From NCBI GenBank assembly GCA_947396885.1, contig OX377201.1, positions 28,187,923 to 28,251,922 on the forward strand: a stretch of 64,000 nucleotides of DNA, read 5' to 3'. Each line of letters opens with the position of its first letter. The stretch's first letter is position 1. This DNA is from Heligmosomoides polygyrus polygyrus (Eukaryota > Nematoda > Chromadorea > Rhabditida > Heligmosomidae). Below, piece by piece: positions 22,483-32,821 of the stretch. A program made the position numbers and the translations under genes. A model generated the notes under the pieces. It did not search any database, was not told the DNA's origin, and saw nothing but the letters and a program-made list of their open reading frames with translations.

Positions 22483-24159
22483 CAGGGGTGTGCGTAATTA
22501 CGATTTACGATTGACGATTTACGACATTTTGGGTCGTAAATCGTAAATTTTCGTAAATGTGATCTTTGATCAACAGTGGATTGGCGTCCAAATTTATGTG
22601 TACCGAGTCTTAAAGATGTGCCTACTCCAATGGTCTCCTCTTATAGTGCATTCCCACTTCCCTTTAGAGTTTTTTTATGATCTAACCTGTTACTGTGGTA
22701 GAGATACTGTCCTGTGCACAGGCTTCTCGATTCCGACTTTTCTCTTCGCTTAACTAACTTCTCCATTCTCTAACATTATGAGGGCTCCCGTTTGGAGCCG
22801 GATAGGTTCAAGAGAATTGAAAAAATAAGATCCTGTCTAGGAGGCTGAGGACGCTGGGCTCCTGCGTTTCCTGTCCAGATCCAGCAAGGAACATCTCATT
22901 CATGCTGCCGACGGTTATTCCATTCCAGCTCAAAGAAGCGCATTGGGGGTTCTTAGAGAAAGAGAGAGAGGAGTGTTCTAGATGCGCGTCCTATTTGGTA
23001 ATGAGGTCGTCAGGTTGTTTGTAACAGACACAGGACCGAATAGAATTGACGCAAATCCACTACGATGATTGGAAGCAAGGTCTATAAATTTGACGCATGA
23101 TTGGAAGCAAGGTATAGAAATTTGTTACACTCATGTGGAAAGGGTAAGCCACTAATGTTTCTGTATATGTGGCGAAGACGGACAGCATTGAGAGATGGTA
23201 ATGCCCCATCCAATCAGACCGCATTGAATGGGCATGCCATTCAGAGAGAGAGCGTGTGCAATCGATACCCTGATCGGCTGGCATGTGTTCGGCCTGTGCT
23301 CTGGTTATTATTGGCTGGCGCGGTCCCATCTACCAATGCTGCTCACCTTCGCGACATCTACCAATTTTCCTATCGGTTTGCATTGTGCTTCATAGGGTTG
23401 AGCAAATTGATATAAAAAGTGCAGTAAAATCGAGCGCGTAGCATTTCTAGAAAAGGTCGAACTGGTTTTGATAGTCTTGATCTCCAATTTCGGTTGTGTG
23501 ATTGAGTTTATCGTGTTCACCCTATCTAATCCGCTTACAATGCTGCAGACTCTCGGAGAGCAAACGTTCGTTACAGAGCTGGCGAAGGGTAGCGAGTACA
23601 GAGAATTATTCAATAGTAGTATAATACCATAAAGTTTTCGAATCTTACAAGTGCCGTCTTGTGCAGGAAACTGTCGCATTAGTCAGTAGTGAAACGATTC
23701 TTTAATTTTTAATTTTGACAGCGAATCTTTCAATGTTGCTTCTGCTAAATCCTAAATTTATATGCAAGCTGAAGAATTGGTGATACGTTAGGAATTTAAT
23801 GAATATTCAAACGATGCAGGCTTTTTGTTGGGATGCCATGCATAGGCTTACGTGAAAGTTTTCAAATCTACAGTTTTTGACTTTCTTAAAACGTGCAAAG
23901 TTTGATTTGAAAGATGTCTTTCTAGCAAGAAGCCGTGAAAAAGAAATAGTTTGGTAAGAAAGCTGTTCAGCCTAAGCTGAAACTAACACGACAATCAAAT
24001 AAATATTGAATTACATCTTATTAACATTAGTTGAAAAATCCTCTGGAAATTTAGTTGTACCGCACTACAATTCAGGTGACTCTTACGATTTACGACGATT
24101 TTTTCGCAATTACGATTTACGATTTACGAAATTTCAAATTTCATTTACGCACACCCCTG
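22483..24159. mobile_element. Non-autonomous hAT transposon, 1677 bp
   Basis: Perfect 15-bp terminal inverted repeats CAGGGGTGTGCGTAA, with perfect 8-bp duplications CTAGTGAT on both sides, are diagnostic of the hAT superfamily. Just inside each end are clustered copies of CGATTTACGA/TCGTAAATCG, the kind of subterminal repeats that hAT transposases bind. No transposase motif is seen inside, only a short tandem (about 32 bp twice, from 23065) and short frames. It must have been moved by a transposase supplied elsewhere. It lies in the intron between exons 22240 and 24623. Confidence 0.88.
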
Positions 24160-24622
24160 CTAGTGATCAACCATAACGACAAGCCTATCTGAATATCGTT
24201 ATAAGATTTCGAAAAAACGAGACAAACAAGAAATGCAGAAAAAAAGAGTGGAAATTGGATCTCATAGCGGAATAATTAATGACTTCATCAACTTATGTTT
24301 CCAGGCAACTGTGGGCTACGATGTTCCTCCGAACAGTGATAAGATTGTACTTGATATTGAAGTCTAATTCTTGTAAAATCAAATTTTCGTGTTACTCACT
24401 CTTAATGCCTATTCAAACAATGAATCGGGATCCAAAGCTGCCATACATCTTGAAGAACGTCCTTATTTGGGTCGACGTTTTGCTGTTTAAAAAAATCATG
24501 TGGAATGTCTTCTGCCGTACATATTTATTTTCGGCTCTTAAAAAACGCTTACGGTGTCTCACGTAATCTTCATCTCTGGCATGCTCGCTTTAGGTTGACT
24601 CTGCTGATCATGAAAATTTCAG

Positions 24623-25603
24623 TTTGAAGCTCGGGCTTGGGGATGACAGTGGCGTATTCATCGCGTGGGCTGTGGCTCTTACTGGTGAGTTCAAGGGTCT
24701 TTTAAGCCATACTTCCTTCTTGAGCGTTTTATGGACGCCTTTCGCGCGTTTCTGTAACTATTTAAATCTGGCTACAAAAAATAGTAGGCGGTGGAAACGG
24801 CTATGCTCTTTGTTTGACAGACAAGTCTGCGGCAAATCGTCTATCTTCTAGGAAAGGTCGACGGCAAAAAGAATTCTTTTGAAAAATTTCCTGTCCTGGA
24901 CGTCTCTCGTGTTGTATAGCAAGGCGTTCCTGCTGATCTAATGCTGAGCTGGAAGCGTGCACTTCGTTAGTAGAGAGTGGAAAGCACAAAAAGTTAATCA
25001 GTACTGACGGGAGCTTCTTCAGTGTTCTGGTCGGGAGGTCTGCTCTGTAAGGACCGGATGCTGTTTTGGACCAAGTGCCTCACAGACGAGTGACGTGCGT
25101 ATCTCACAAATGTGAACGCTAGGCACGACGCATTCATCCTGCGAATGATGGGATTGGAAACTTAAACCCGCTTTACATTTCTTGGCGGAAAGACGGACGG
25201 GACTATCTAAGAGATCAGAGTATTGGTTGTGTATGGCCTTCTCCATTACCCTTTCCGATGGGATGGCAATCTCGTCCGTCCGTCGCAGAGAGCTCATTTT
25301 TCTATTTTCTGGGAAGAGCTGGCATATGAATATTCATTGACGAGATGCTGTTTGGTCTCGAATTATTGATCAAGTACAACCTACCTATCTTACGTGATAT
25401 CTTCTCTGAACAAACTGGCATTCATAACTAATTTGGAATATTTGTCATATGTGAAGCCTTATTAATGTTTAATGAGTTTTTTAGTATTCCTGTTTCTGCT
25501 GGGACTCTTCACTTCTGTGGTGCATAACCGACGTCGAGCCAGGATGCAACAAATTCTGCTGAACAGAATGAGGAAGCGTCTTCGAGCTGAAGGAAAACTG
25601 TAA
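24623..25603 (+). CDS. Last two exons: membrane helix and basic tail
   Basis: Exon 24623-24684 (acceptor AAATTTCAG) reads LKLGLGDDSGVFIAWAVALT and ends in phase 1 at G|GTGAGT. Exon 25495-25603 (acceptor TTTTTTAG) completes the codon and reads VFLFLLGLFTSVVHNRRRAR, then MQQILLNRMRKRLRAEGKL and TAA. The joined stretch VFIAWAVALTVFLFLLGLF is a single hydrophobic helix of about 20-23 residues followed by HNRRRAR, the stop-transfer pattern of a type I membrane protein with a short, very basic cytoplasmic tail. Phases agree from 22240 to the stop. The family is not recognised. A decayed second copy of this last exon lies at about 29050-29143. Confidence 0.7.
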
Positions 25604-25620
25604 TGTGCAGAAATTGGCGT
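24860..25620 (+). repeat. Segmental duplication, copy 1 (gene 3' end)
   Basis: Blocks shared in the same order with 27655-29155 are: TCCTGGACGTCTCTC, AAAGCACAAAAAG, TAAGGACCGGATGC (TTAGGACCGGATGC in copy 2), ATCCTGCGAA, GAGCTCATTTTTCTATT, and CTGAACAGAATGAGGAAGCG of the last coding exon. Copy 1 retains the open reading frame. Confidence 0.8.
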
Positions 25621-25919
25621 TAATCGTTGGAAACCTAAACGCTCTTTACCTTTAATCTATAATTGTTGGAGCAAGTCTTTACATTCCTAATGAAGCTTTA
25701 AAGCATGGCTCATTCTTTATACCGGCGTTAATCTACTTTTAACCTCCTACTTCAATTGGGTACCATGAAAACATTCTGCACGAGCATTCGGCCTATACGA
25801 TGATTTTGCCAGGCAATGAATAAGTGGTTTAAGCTTATGATTGAGCTTCCCCAAATCTTCGATCCTTTGAAGGGATGGAGTACTTGGTTAGCCATGTCAT
25901 AAATTGGAGCTGAAATCAA

Positions 25920-26960
25920 GAACCCTCTATTCATAGTACACGCTAGAGCGTATGCTACGAGAGCTTGGTTCCGTCTGAAAAATACTGTAAGTACTCCACG
26001 CGAGCTGATGCATGCCTTTTCAACACGCTCTCACCGTTTTGGCTGGTTGAACTCGCTCATTACAGGAGACGAGAAGTGGGTACTGTATGTGCCACATACA
26101 GCAGGGCATGCTTGGACTCCAGGGGTCGAATTTATCCACAACTAAACCCGTGGGTATGCGGGGTAGAGATAAGATAAGAGTCAGGTAGAGATAAGGAAGA
26201 GTCAGAGAGGCAGGCTTCATCTCTTCTCCCTATACCCGTGGGTTACTTGTTGAAGAATCCGGCCCCAGTAGAGGAGAAGCCTCCAGCAGTTCCCAAAGGT
26301 GACACCCAAGGAACACCCAACGTCCCTGCTCCCTAGAAAGGAAATGCTGGGTGTTTTTGGGACGTTCGTGGTGTGTGTACTGGGAGCTTCTCATTTCTAA
26401 TGCCACCATCAATATGCAGGTGTACTGCGACCAACCATAAGAACTAAGCCACGCTCTTCAAATTAAACGCCCGAACTCGACAAGACTCATTTCCTCCATG
26501 ACAATGCAAAACCGCATGCTTTCAAAATGACCCGCCAAAAGCTCCAGCTATCGGGGTTTGGAGTGATTCCTCACCTTCCCTATTCACTAGACCTTGCCCC
26601 AACTCACTACCACTTGTCTCTATCGCTAGCCTTCTCGGGCCAGATTCATCAGCGACTTATAGAGATTTGACAGAGAAATTACAGCAGAAACTCCTGAAAG
26701 AACGCGAATTAATGCGACTTATCAACAAGCAATATGGAAATATTGGCGTTATCAGGAGTTTCCTCTTTAATTTCTCTGTCGAATCTTTGTATGTCGTTGA
26801 TGAATCCGGCCCCTGGAAGAGAAACGATGCGATGATCAAGCGGTACTCGAATCTGACCTTCGACACTTTTTCGAACCGAGACCACCGGATTTCTATCGCC
26901 GCGGCATCCATTCCTTGCTGAAGCGATGGAAGACAGCCATCGACAAAAACGGGCGATAAT
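25920..26960 (+). pseudogene. Decayed mariner transposase, third family, split by insertions
   Basis: Fragments in order are RELMHAFSTRSHRFGWLNSL with SLITGDEKWVLYV (about 26000-26090), then after an unrelated insertion KTHFLHDNAKPHAFKMTRQK and LPYSLDLAPTHYHL (about 26470-26620), then after a MITE (26637-26813) FFEPRPPDFYRRGIHSLLKR and WKTAIDKNGR with a stop near 26960. DEKWVLYV and HDNAKPH are catalytic-core blocks of cecropia-like mariners. Stops and insertions make it dead. No ends were located with certainty. Confidence 0.75.
26637..26813. mobile_element. MITE nested in the mariner relic
   Basis: 177 bp with imperfect terminal inverted repeats of about 60 bp. The ends are GGGCCAGATTCATCAGCGAC at the left and the complement of GGGCCGGATTCATCAACGAC at the right, continuing inward through GACAGAGAAATTA. 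The transposase reading of the host mariner resumes after it. The short frame across it is a shadow. GAATCCGGCCCC near 26257 may be the end of a second copy. Confidence 0.6.
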
Positions 26961-27149
26961 GCGATGAGTAATGTGAGTTTAATCAAAATATATAAAACTT
27001 TAAAAAATATCATAAAAATCACAAGAACACATGGACCATCCCAATACACGCTACAGCTGTCGCCTCCTTTGCACTACCACGCGTCAGGGCTCAGCTAAGA
27101 AAAGCGTAAAGACTATTGATTACATTCACAAACGATTTTCTTCGTGAGA

Positions 27150-27260
27150 TCAGTTCCGACTTTCGTGGACGCATGAAGACCAGAGACGCTGTCGTACGGG
27201 CCAAGTCGCCGAAAATTAGGTGTGCCGGCCACGTAATGTGCTTCGCAGACACCAGGATGC
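27150..27260 (+). mobile_element. RTE 3'-region fragment
   Basis: The frame reads SDFRGRMKTRDAVVRAKSPK, then IRCAGHVMCFADTR, matching the C-terminal IRWAGHVMR-type block of RTE elements of a different subfamily from the copy at 16850. Only about 110 bp is recognisable. Confidence 0.5.
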
Positions 27261-27341
27261 TCACCAATGCGTTTATCGGACTACTTCGTGAATGCTCAGC
27301 ACCAACGATATGGCGCTTTTCGAGTCCCTTGAGCGAAGCTA

Positions 27342-27492
27342 TATCACGTGTCGTCTCGTTAATTATCGAGCTGCTAAAGCAAGCGCCAGCAGCGTCTCCA
27401 TTAGGAAGTGCTCTGGCACGCGACAGGAACGCATGGAGACGCTGCTGGCGCTCGCTTTAGCAACTCGATAATCAACGAGACGACAGGTGATA
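27342..27492. repeat. Long foldback, 60-bp stem and 31-nt loop
   Basis: 27342-27401 and 27433-27492 are inverted copies of 60 nt with only about four mismatches (core AGCGCCAGCAGCGTCTCCAT). The loop is 27402-27432. It could be a small foldback transposon or, if transcribed, a long hairpin RNA. No ORF supports a protein. Confidence 0.7.
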
Positions 27493-27654
27493 CAGGTGAA
27501 TAATCTCGCATTCATGTAGCATGCTTTCCAAGTTCCTATTATTATCTACTACACTCTACATACACTTCTTCTCGCTTCCATTTATAATGCAGCTGCTAGA
27601 CCACGCAACAGCGACTTCCAGTAGAAAAGGGACAGAAGGAAAATCGGTTACTTC

Positions 27655-29155
27655 TGGTAATGTCCTGGACGTCTCTCTTCTTGCAGAACAAGATGGTCCT
27701 TATTGTGCAAGACCAGTCAGCTGGAAGTTTGCACTCCTTTAGTACGGCGCGCAAAGCACAAAAAGCTGACTGGTGGGAGGCTCTGGTCTGTTAGGACCGG
27801 ATGCCTTATTGGCCAATTATCGTCGACGAAATGGCGTGTTGCGCGTAGCGAGCGCACCTTGCCCATGGACCAGTTCTCTGGAAACGGTTCTTCGATTTTT
27901 AGCCTTCAATTTCTAGTTAGCAGCCAGCATTACCAAGGAACTAAATCATTTAGCATAAGGTGTTAAATGCCCTTTCGTTCATAGGTTAACACAGGTTCGG
28001 CAGTTATCAGCTACTTTCAAGTTCTCAAGCTTCAAAATTGGCACATGCCGTCTCCCAAACGGAATCTCATAATTTTCAATTCACTCATACTTAGTTGTAG
28101 ATGCAAGTAAGACGTTGGGTTTTTCCTGTTTTATACCGCAACCGATGTTCTTTTCCTGTTTTATTCCGCAACCGATGTTCTTTTCCTGTTTTATACCGCA
28201 ACTGATGTTCTACTTCTGAGATTGCAGTTCTGTGTTCTGGCTTTACTGCCTGTGCCTTCTTATTGTTAGACCCTTTCTTTCAACATAAATTTACAATTTT
28301 TTGAATTTTTCATTGATTATTCCACCTGCTCATCTCTATACGAGAAATTATTCAAATGGTCTCCTTCACCATGTCGACAGCTCTCCGACAACATATCGGT
28401 GACGAGAAAGGAATAGCCAATATTTCATCTTGTTTCCACTTAATCGAGCTCGCTTGGCGGACTGCACACTTCAGGCTGTCGTTAAATCACCCGATTTTCC
28501 ATGGTAAAATTTAATATTACTGCATTTCTTAGGAAAAGCTCTTTTCGGTGTAAGAAATAAGCTCTCAGATCTAAAAAAAAAACTAATGCATTTATTTATG
28601 TATAAGTCCGTCATTTTTCGTTTGCAGCAAGACCAGTGGAGTGTCGGATCTCGCGAGGGCGGACAGTAGGCCTGACGCATCCATCCTGCGAAAGAAAAAA
28701 AATCAAAAACCTATACCCATTTTACATTTTTGGGGATAGGTGGCTGTGGCTGTCGAGGAGATCAGAGTATATGTTGTGAATGTCATTCTCCATTGCCCTA
28801 CTGGATGGGGTGGTGATGTCGTCACTCCGTCGTAAAGAGCTCATTTTTCTATTAAGGTTTGGGAGCATCTATTATATGAACTTACGAGATGATGTGCTTG
28901 GTCTGGAGCTATTGATCATGCACAACCTAACTATCTTATATGTTATTTTCTCTGGACAAACTTTTATGCATAAATCTTTTGGAATCTTTGTCATTGTCAT
29001 GATCTATTATTATTATTTAATAAAATTTTCACTATTTCGTTTCCGCAGGACTCTTCACTACTGCACAAACGGAGTCGAACTAGGGCGCAATAAATTCCGC
29101 TGAACAGAATGAGGAAGCGTCTCCGAGCTGAGGGAAAATTGTAATGTGGAGAAAT
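27655..29155 (+). pseudogene. Segmental duplication, copy 2: decayed last exon of the membrane-protein gene
   Basis: It is colinear with 24860-25620, but with about 0.8 kb extra between about 27820 and 28660 (including a 30-bp triplicate). The last-exon copy (about 29050-29143) keeps GACTCTTCAC, CTGAACAGAATGAGGAAGCG and a GAGGGAAAATTGTAA end. It has in-frame stops in the part matching VVHNRRRARMQQ, and the hydrophobic segment upstream is lost, so it cannot replace the real exon. Confidence 0.7.
28121..28210. repeat. 30-bp unit repeated three times
   Basis: Three adjacent copies (28121, 28151, 28181) of a 30-bp unit beginning TTTTCCTGTTTTATACCGCA, with two single-base differences. It lies within the extra segment of duplication copy 2. 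Confidence 0.9.
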
Positions 29156-29164
29156 TGGTGTAGA

Positions 29165-29165
29165 T

Positions 29166-29232
<67 letters not shown>
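29165..29232. repeat. (ATTT)n microsatellite, about 17 units
   Basis: A pure run of TTTA/ATTT. By analogy with the run at 40025-40051, it may be the tail of a CR1-like LINE in minus orientation. The following CTGCATAGTGTGCA is a small palindrome, but no LINE coding sequence is recognisable after it. Confidence 0.8.
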
Positions 29233-30879
29233 CACTGCATAGTGTGCAAATATCAGCATTTGAAACAACATGGACACGTCGTAGCTAGCAGTTGTGTATT
29301 AAAAAACTAAATCCCTCAACTACCAAACCTAGCGTTTTACGATGGTAGTTGGTAAGGGCAAAATTCAACTAATAAGAAGAAGCCAATACAAACAAATTAC
29401 GAGAAAATGCGGAAGGGCTCAAGGGCTTGTGGAGTGGGTAATTCAGTGGGAAACGAGCAGTTGCCCGCCAACACTGCAAGCTGCGAGAGATAGCTGCTCT
29501 GGATACCATCTTGCTGGGTCCACCGCTCTGGTTGAAGCCCACAAGATCGCTGCCAGGGTTTTAAGTTTCCCCGACAATTCTTCGCAGGGAAGGAGCGCTT
29601 AGTTGGCCATGTCATAAATTGGAGCTCAAATCAAAAACCCTCTATTCGGGTTAATCGCGACCGCGGCTATGGGAAGTATGAATATACATCCTTGCAGTTT
29701 CTTATTTTGACTATTGATTACATTTTCTGAAGGTTTTCTTCATGTGATGAAGATTCCCATTTATTCAACGTACTCGTGATTCAGCTACAGTTACGATTTG
29801 CAGTTACACATTCAAATACTACAAGAAACGCGCTCAGCGGTAAGCTATACCAAGGCAACGGAGAAATTGAGTCTATGTACAAGAATAAGGGATTAATAGA
29901 GGGTGATTACCCCTTCCGATTATTTTACATTTCCTGAGGATTTTATGATTGGACCAAGGCTCCAAACTCTCCATCGTTCTATTAACATTTAGAGTGCACA
30001 AAGTCCTGTACAGACGCAGTAAAATTGAATGTCTGATTTCACATGTCTGTTGATATCTTTCGAACACCCGTTGTGACGCCAAATTTTTCGAGAAGCAAAA
30101 TGCTTGTCCACCATTCACATGAAGTTGACTATAGGTACAGCCCTTTACCTGATATGTGTGATAGTGATTCCAATACGTAGCAGCTGGCATGACGAACTAA
30201 TCGTAAGTCCACAAATAAGCATCTGAGATAAGTTGAAGGCGATGATTCTTTCTACTTCCTCCAACAGCTCAGCCTCATATTCTAGGAGCTATACGCTTTA
30301 AAAACCGCAAACAAGAAATTGCGAAACTATCTGACTAAATCGCCTTTAGGCTGAACGCACTCCATGATCTCTACAGAATCAACGGGCTTCAGGATCGCAC
30401 CTGCTTCCAGTATTATGTAAAACGGATTTATTCGTACACATCTAACGAATGAGGATCATACAGCGCTTGCTTTGAGAAGCTTTTTACGATGTATTACCAC
30501 CGCGTTGACTATCAGAAGCCTTTGGTGGAATACCAAAGTTCTATTCTAACTATATAACAATTCCATTACGAGCTCAGAGCGCAATCGGAAGCGGTGCAGA
30601 TTCCGATTTGTTTTTCGAATCAAGACTTAATGTTAGGGTCCTCCATAGCAAACCCACGCATCTCCACGAGTTATGCGAATACCAGCACACCTATCTGGGA
30701 TGAGACAACGACTTGTTCCTCGACTCCCTACCGCAAGTTATTAGATAAGTCTAATACGCAACGAATTTCGATGAAGTGCAGTTTCGCAAATTACTCTCAT
30801 CACCATTCGGTTCGCTTCCTTTTGCACCAGGTGACGATCTTCGAACTTCGAAATTCGCGATGAAACAAATTCATGACGT
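29233..30879. other. No supportable gene
   Basis: Low-information sequence. A block at 29590-29640 (GGCCATGTCATAAATTGGAG, continuing AACCCTCTATTC) repeats a block at 25880-25935 next to the mariner relic, so both may be pieces of one interspersed repeat. No exon is recognised. Confidence 0.35.
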
Positions 30880-31820
30880 TGCTTCCTAGGAGGCTGCGAC
30901 ACCACTGTTGTCATACATGCCGTCCATCTCTTCGTACAAAGCATTGCCAGAGACTATGGTCAGTACACATAGACCTCCTCGATTTAGAGAAGGTCCTTCG
31001 TGCTGCGTGAAGTGACACGCTGCACGAATTCATTTTGGAGCTCGCGAAGCACTCATGAAATGGGTGCGAACACTATATTGTTTAAGAAAGAATCAAGTTC
31101 AAGCTGCAGCAGGCACCACAACGCAGTCTCGCATCTCTGTCGGAGTAGACCAGGCTTCTGGAATTTTTCCAGGATTCCTTGTTATCGTCGTGAATTCTAT
31201 TACACGATATCTTCAGAAGCCAGTCCCTTGGGCGTTCTTTTATGCTGACGACGTGATGCAGGCTTGACTGGGGCAGAGGTGATCTCGAACGGAGGGTGCA
31301 AGATTGATGCGAATTGCTGGCGACGATCGGGCTCAAATTGATCATCAAGAAGGCCATGTACTTAACCACAGACTTAAGGGTGTCCGGCTTCATTAGATTG
31401 ACGGCGCCGAGCTTCTACGCACTGCGGTACTGGGATCAGCAATAGCATCCGATGGCAATTTGATGACTGACGTGAACTCACGCGTGAGTGCAGCTTGGTC
31501 CAAGTGGCGCTTGCTAACTGGCGTGCTCTGCGATAGAAAGATACCGGAGCGCCTGAAATCGAAAATCTACAGAGCAGTCGTGCGGCCAGCAGCAATGTAT
31601 GGCGCTGAGCGTTGGCATGCGACCAAGGAAGTTGAAACGCGCCTCAGCGTCATGGAGACGAAGATGCTGCGCTGGACGGCTGGAGTCACGCATATGGACC
31701 ACACCCGAAACGATGCTATTGGTCAGAAGCTCAGTGTCACGCCGATGGCGGGCGAGGTGCGCGAAACTCGGCTACGATATGTTCGCTAACAAGCAGAACA
31801 GACACTGAAGAAAAAGTAGA
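30880..31820 (+). pseudogene. RTE retrotransposon fragment (reverse transcriptase)
   Basis: Same family as 16850-19990. Readable pieces are DTTVVIHAVHLFVQSIA, WVRTLYCLRKNQVQAAAGTT, ISVGVDQASG, the catalytic-type FFYADDVMQA followed by a stop, and VNSRVSAAWSKWRLLTGVLC, then MYGAERWHATKEVETRLSVM. Many stops and frameshifts are present, both 5' and 3' portions are missing, and no target duplication was found. Confidence 0.8.
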
Positions 31821-32293
31821 AGATATGTTGTAGAAGTATTCAAAATGCCTAGCACATCCCACGAAGAGACTTCGACGTTTACCCTTTGCAGTAGCTGTCC
31901 ACTTCACAAACTGTTTTCTAGGTGGGAATCAGAACAACAGGTGCAGTAGAGTGGCTTCGAAGAAAACGTCATCAAGCGCACGTCTGACTAGCGGGCAGGG
32001 AAGTCGCCATACATACTTCTTTCTCCCTTGAAGCATTAGCAATCGTTTAACTAAGTTGAAAGAAATAAGCAGATGGACAATTCTAAGTGGAGGGCTCTCC
32101 TGAACAAGCTTTCTGTCGTTGTAATGGAGAGCACTACGCGGAGCCACGTTCGCTGAAAGAGATATCAAGCCGAAGGGTTCGATGAAAATGAGGAATCTGA
32201 ACAGCGTAGAAGCCGTGAAGGAGCAGAGCAGAGAATAGTGACAGCATTTAGTGGTCTCAAGGACATAGTCCCTTTACCTCAGATAAGAATGAG

Positions 32294-32550
32294 GGGTGCG
32301 TGCAACGCAGTCGGTGGAGGTGCCAGCTGTCGCGTGCATCCAACATCATCGGTGAATTGGTATAATATCAGACGACTTGTCTGGGAAGGATAACCACTGA
32401 CTTGTTCATCGGCTGTCTACCGCAAGTCATGCAAGTATTTTATGGCCAAATACGCATCCAACTCGTCTCCACAACATCCCCGTGGAAGTGGAATGTGTAG
32501 CACACCCCAAAAGAGATTGAGTCGCATCGTCCTTTATCCTTTTATCCTTA
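32294..32550 (+). mobile_element. tRNA-like SINE copy with an internal deletion
   Basis: The head GTGCGTGCAACGCAGTCGG (A-box region) is joined to ATCGGTGAATTGGTATAATA, so the B-box region of about 45 bp is deleted. The 3' half is typical: CGCAAGTCATG, GGCCAAATACGCATCC, then TTGAGTCGCATCGTCC and TTTATCCTTTTATCC. Confidence 0.6.
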
Positions 32551-32821
32551 AAAATGAGTTAGTCATATCAATTCCTATAGCATCACAATGCTACCAACCA
32601 GGGAAGAAGCTGCTAAGCGCGCTGTTGCACTGTCAATCATACTTCGAAACATTGTACAACTGGTGTACTATACAGCCACGGCGCGTCGTGGCACAATGCA
32701 CACGGCACCGAGACAATCGGGTAGACGAACCGTCGAGTAACGCGACAATAGTTTTGAATCGCAGTGAACCTTATAGATTAAGGGGATTTCCGGTTCTGAC
32801 AAGGGAAGATGGTCTGAAACG

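Noticed and set aside
28121..28210. CRISPR-like repeat array
   Set aside because: The 30-bp units are contiguous with no spacers, and the genome is eukaryotic.
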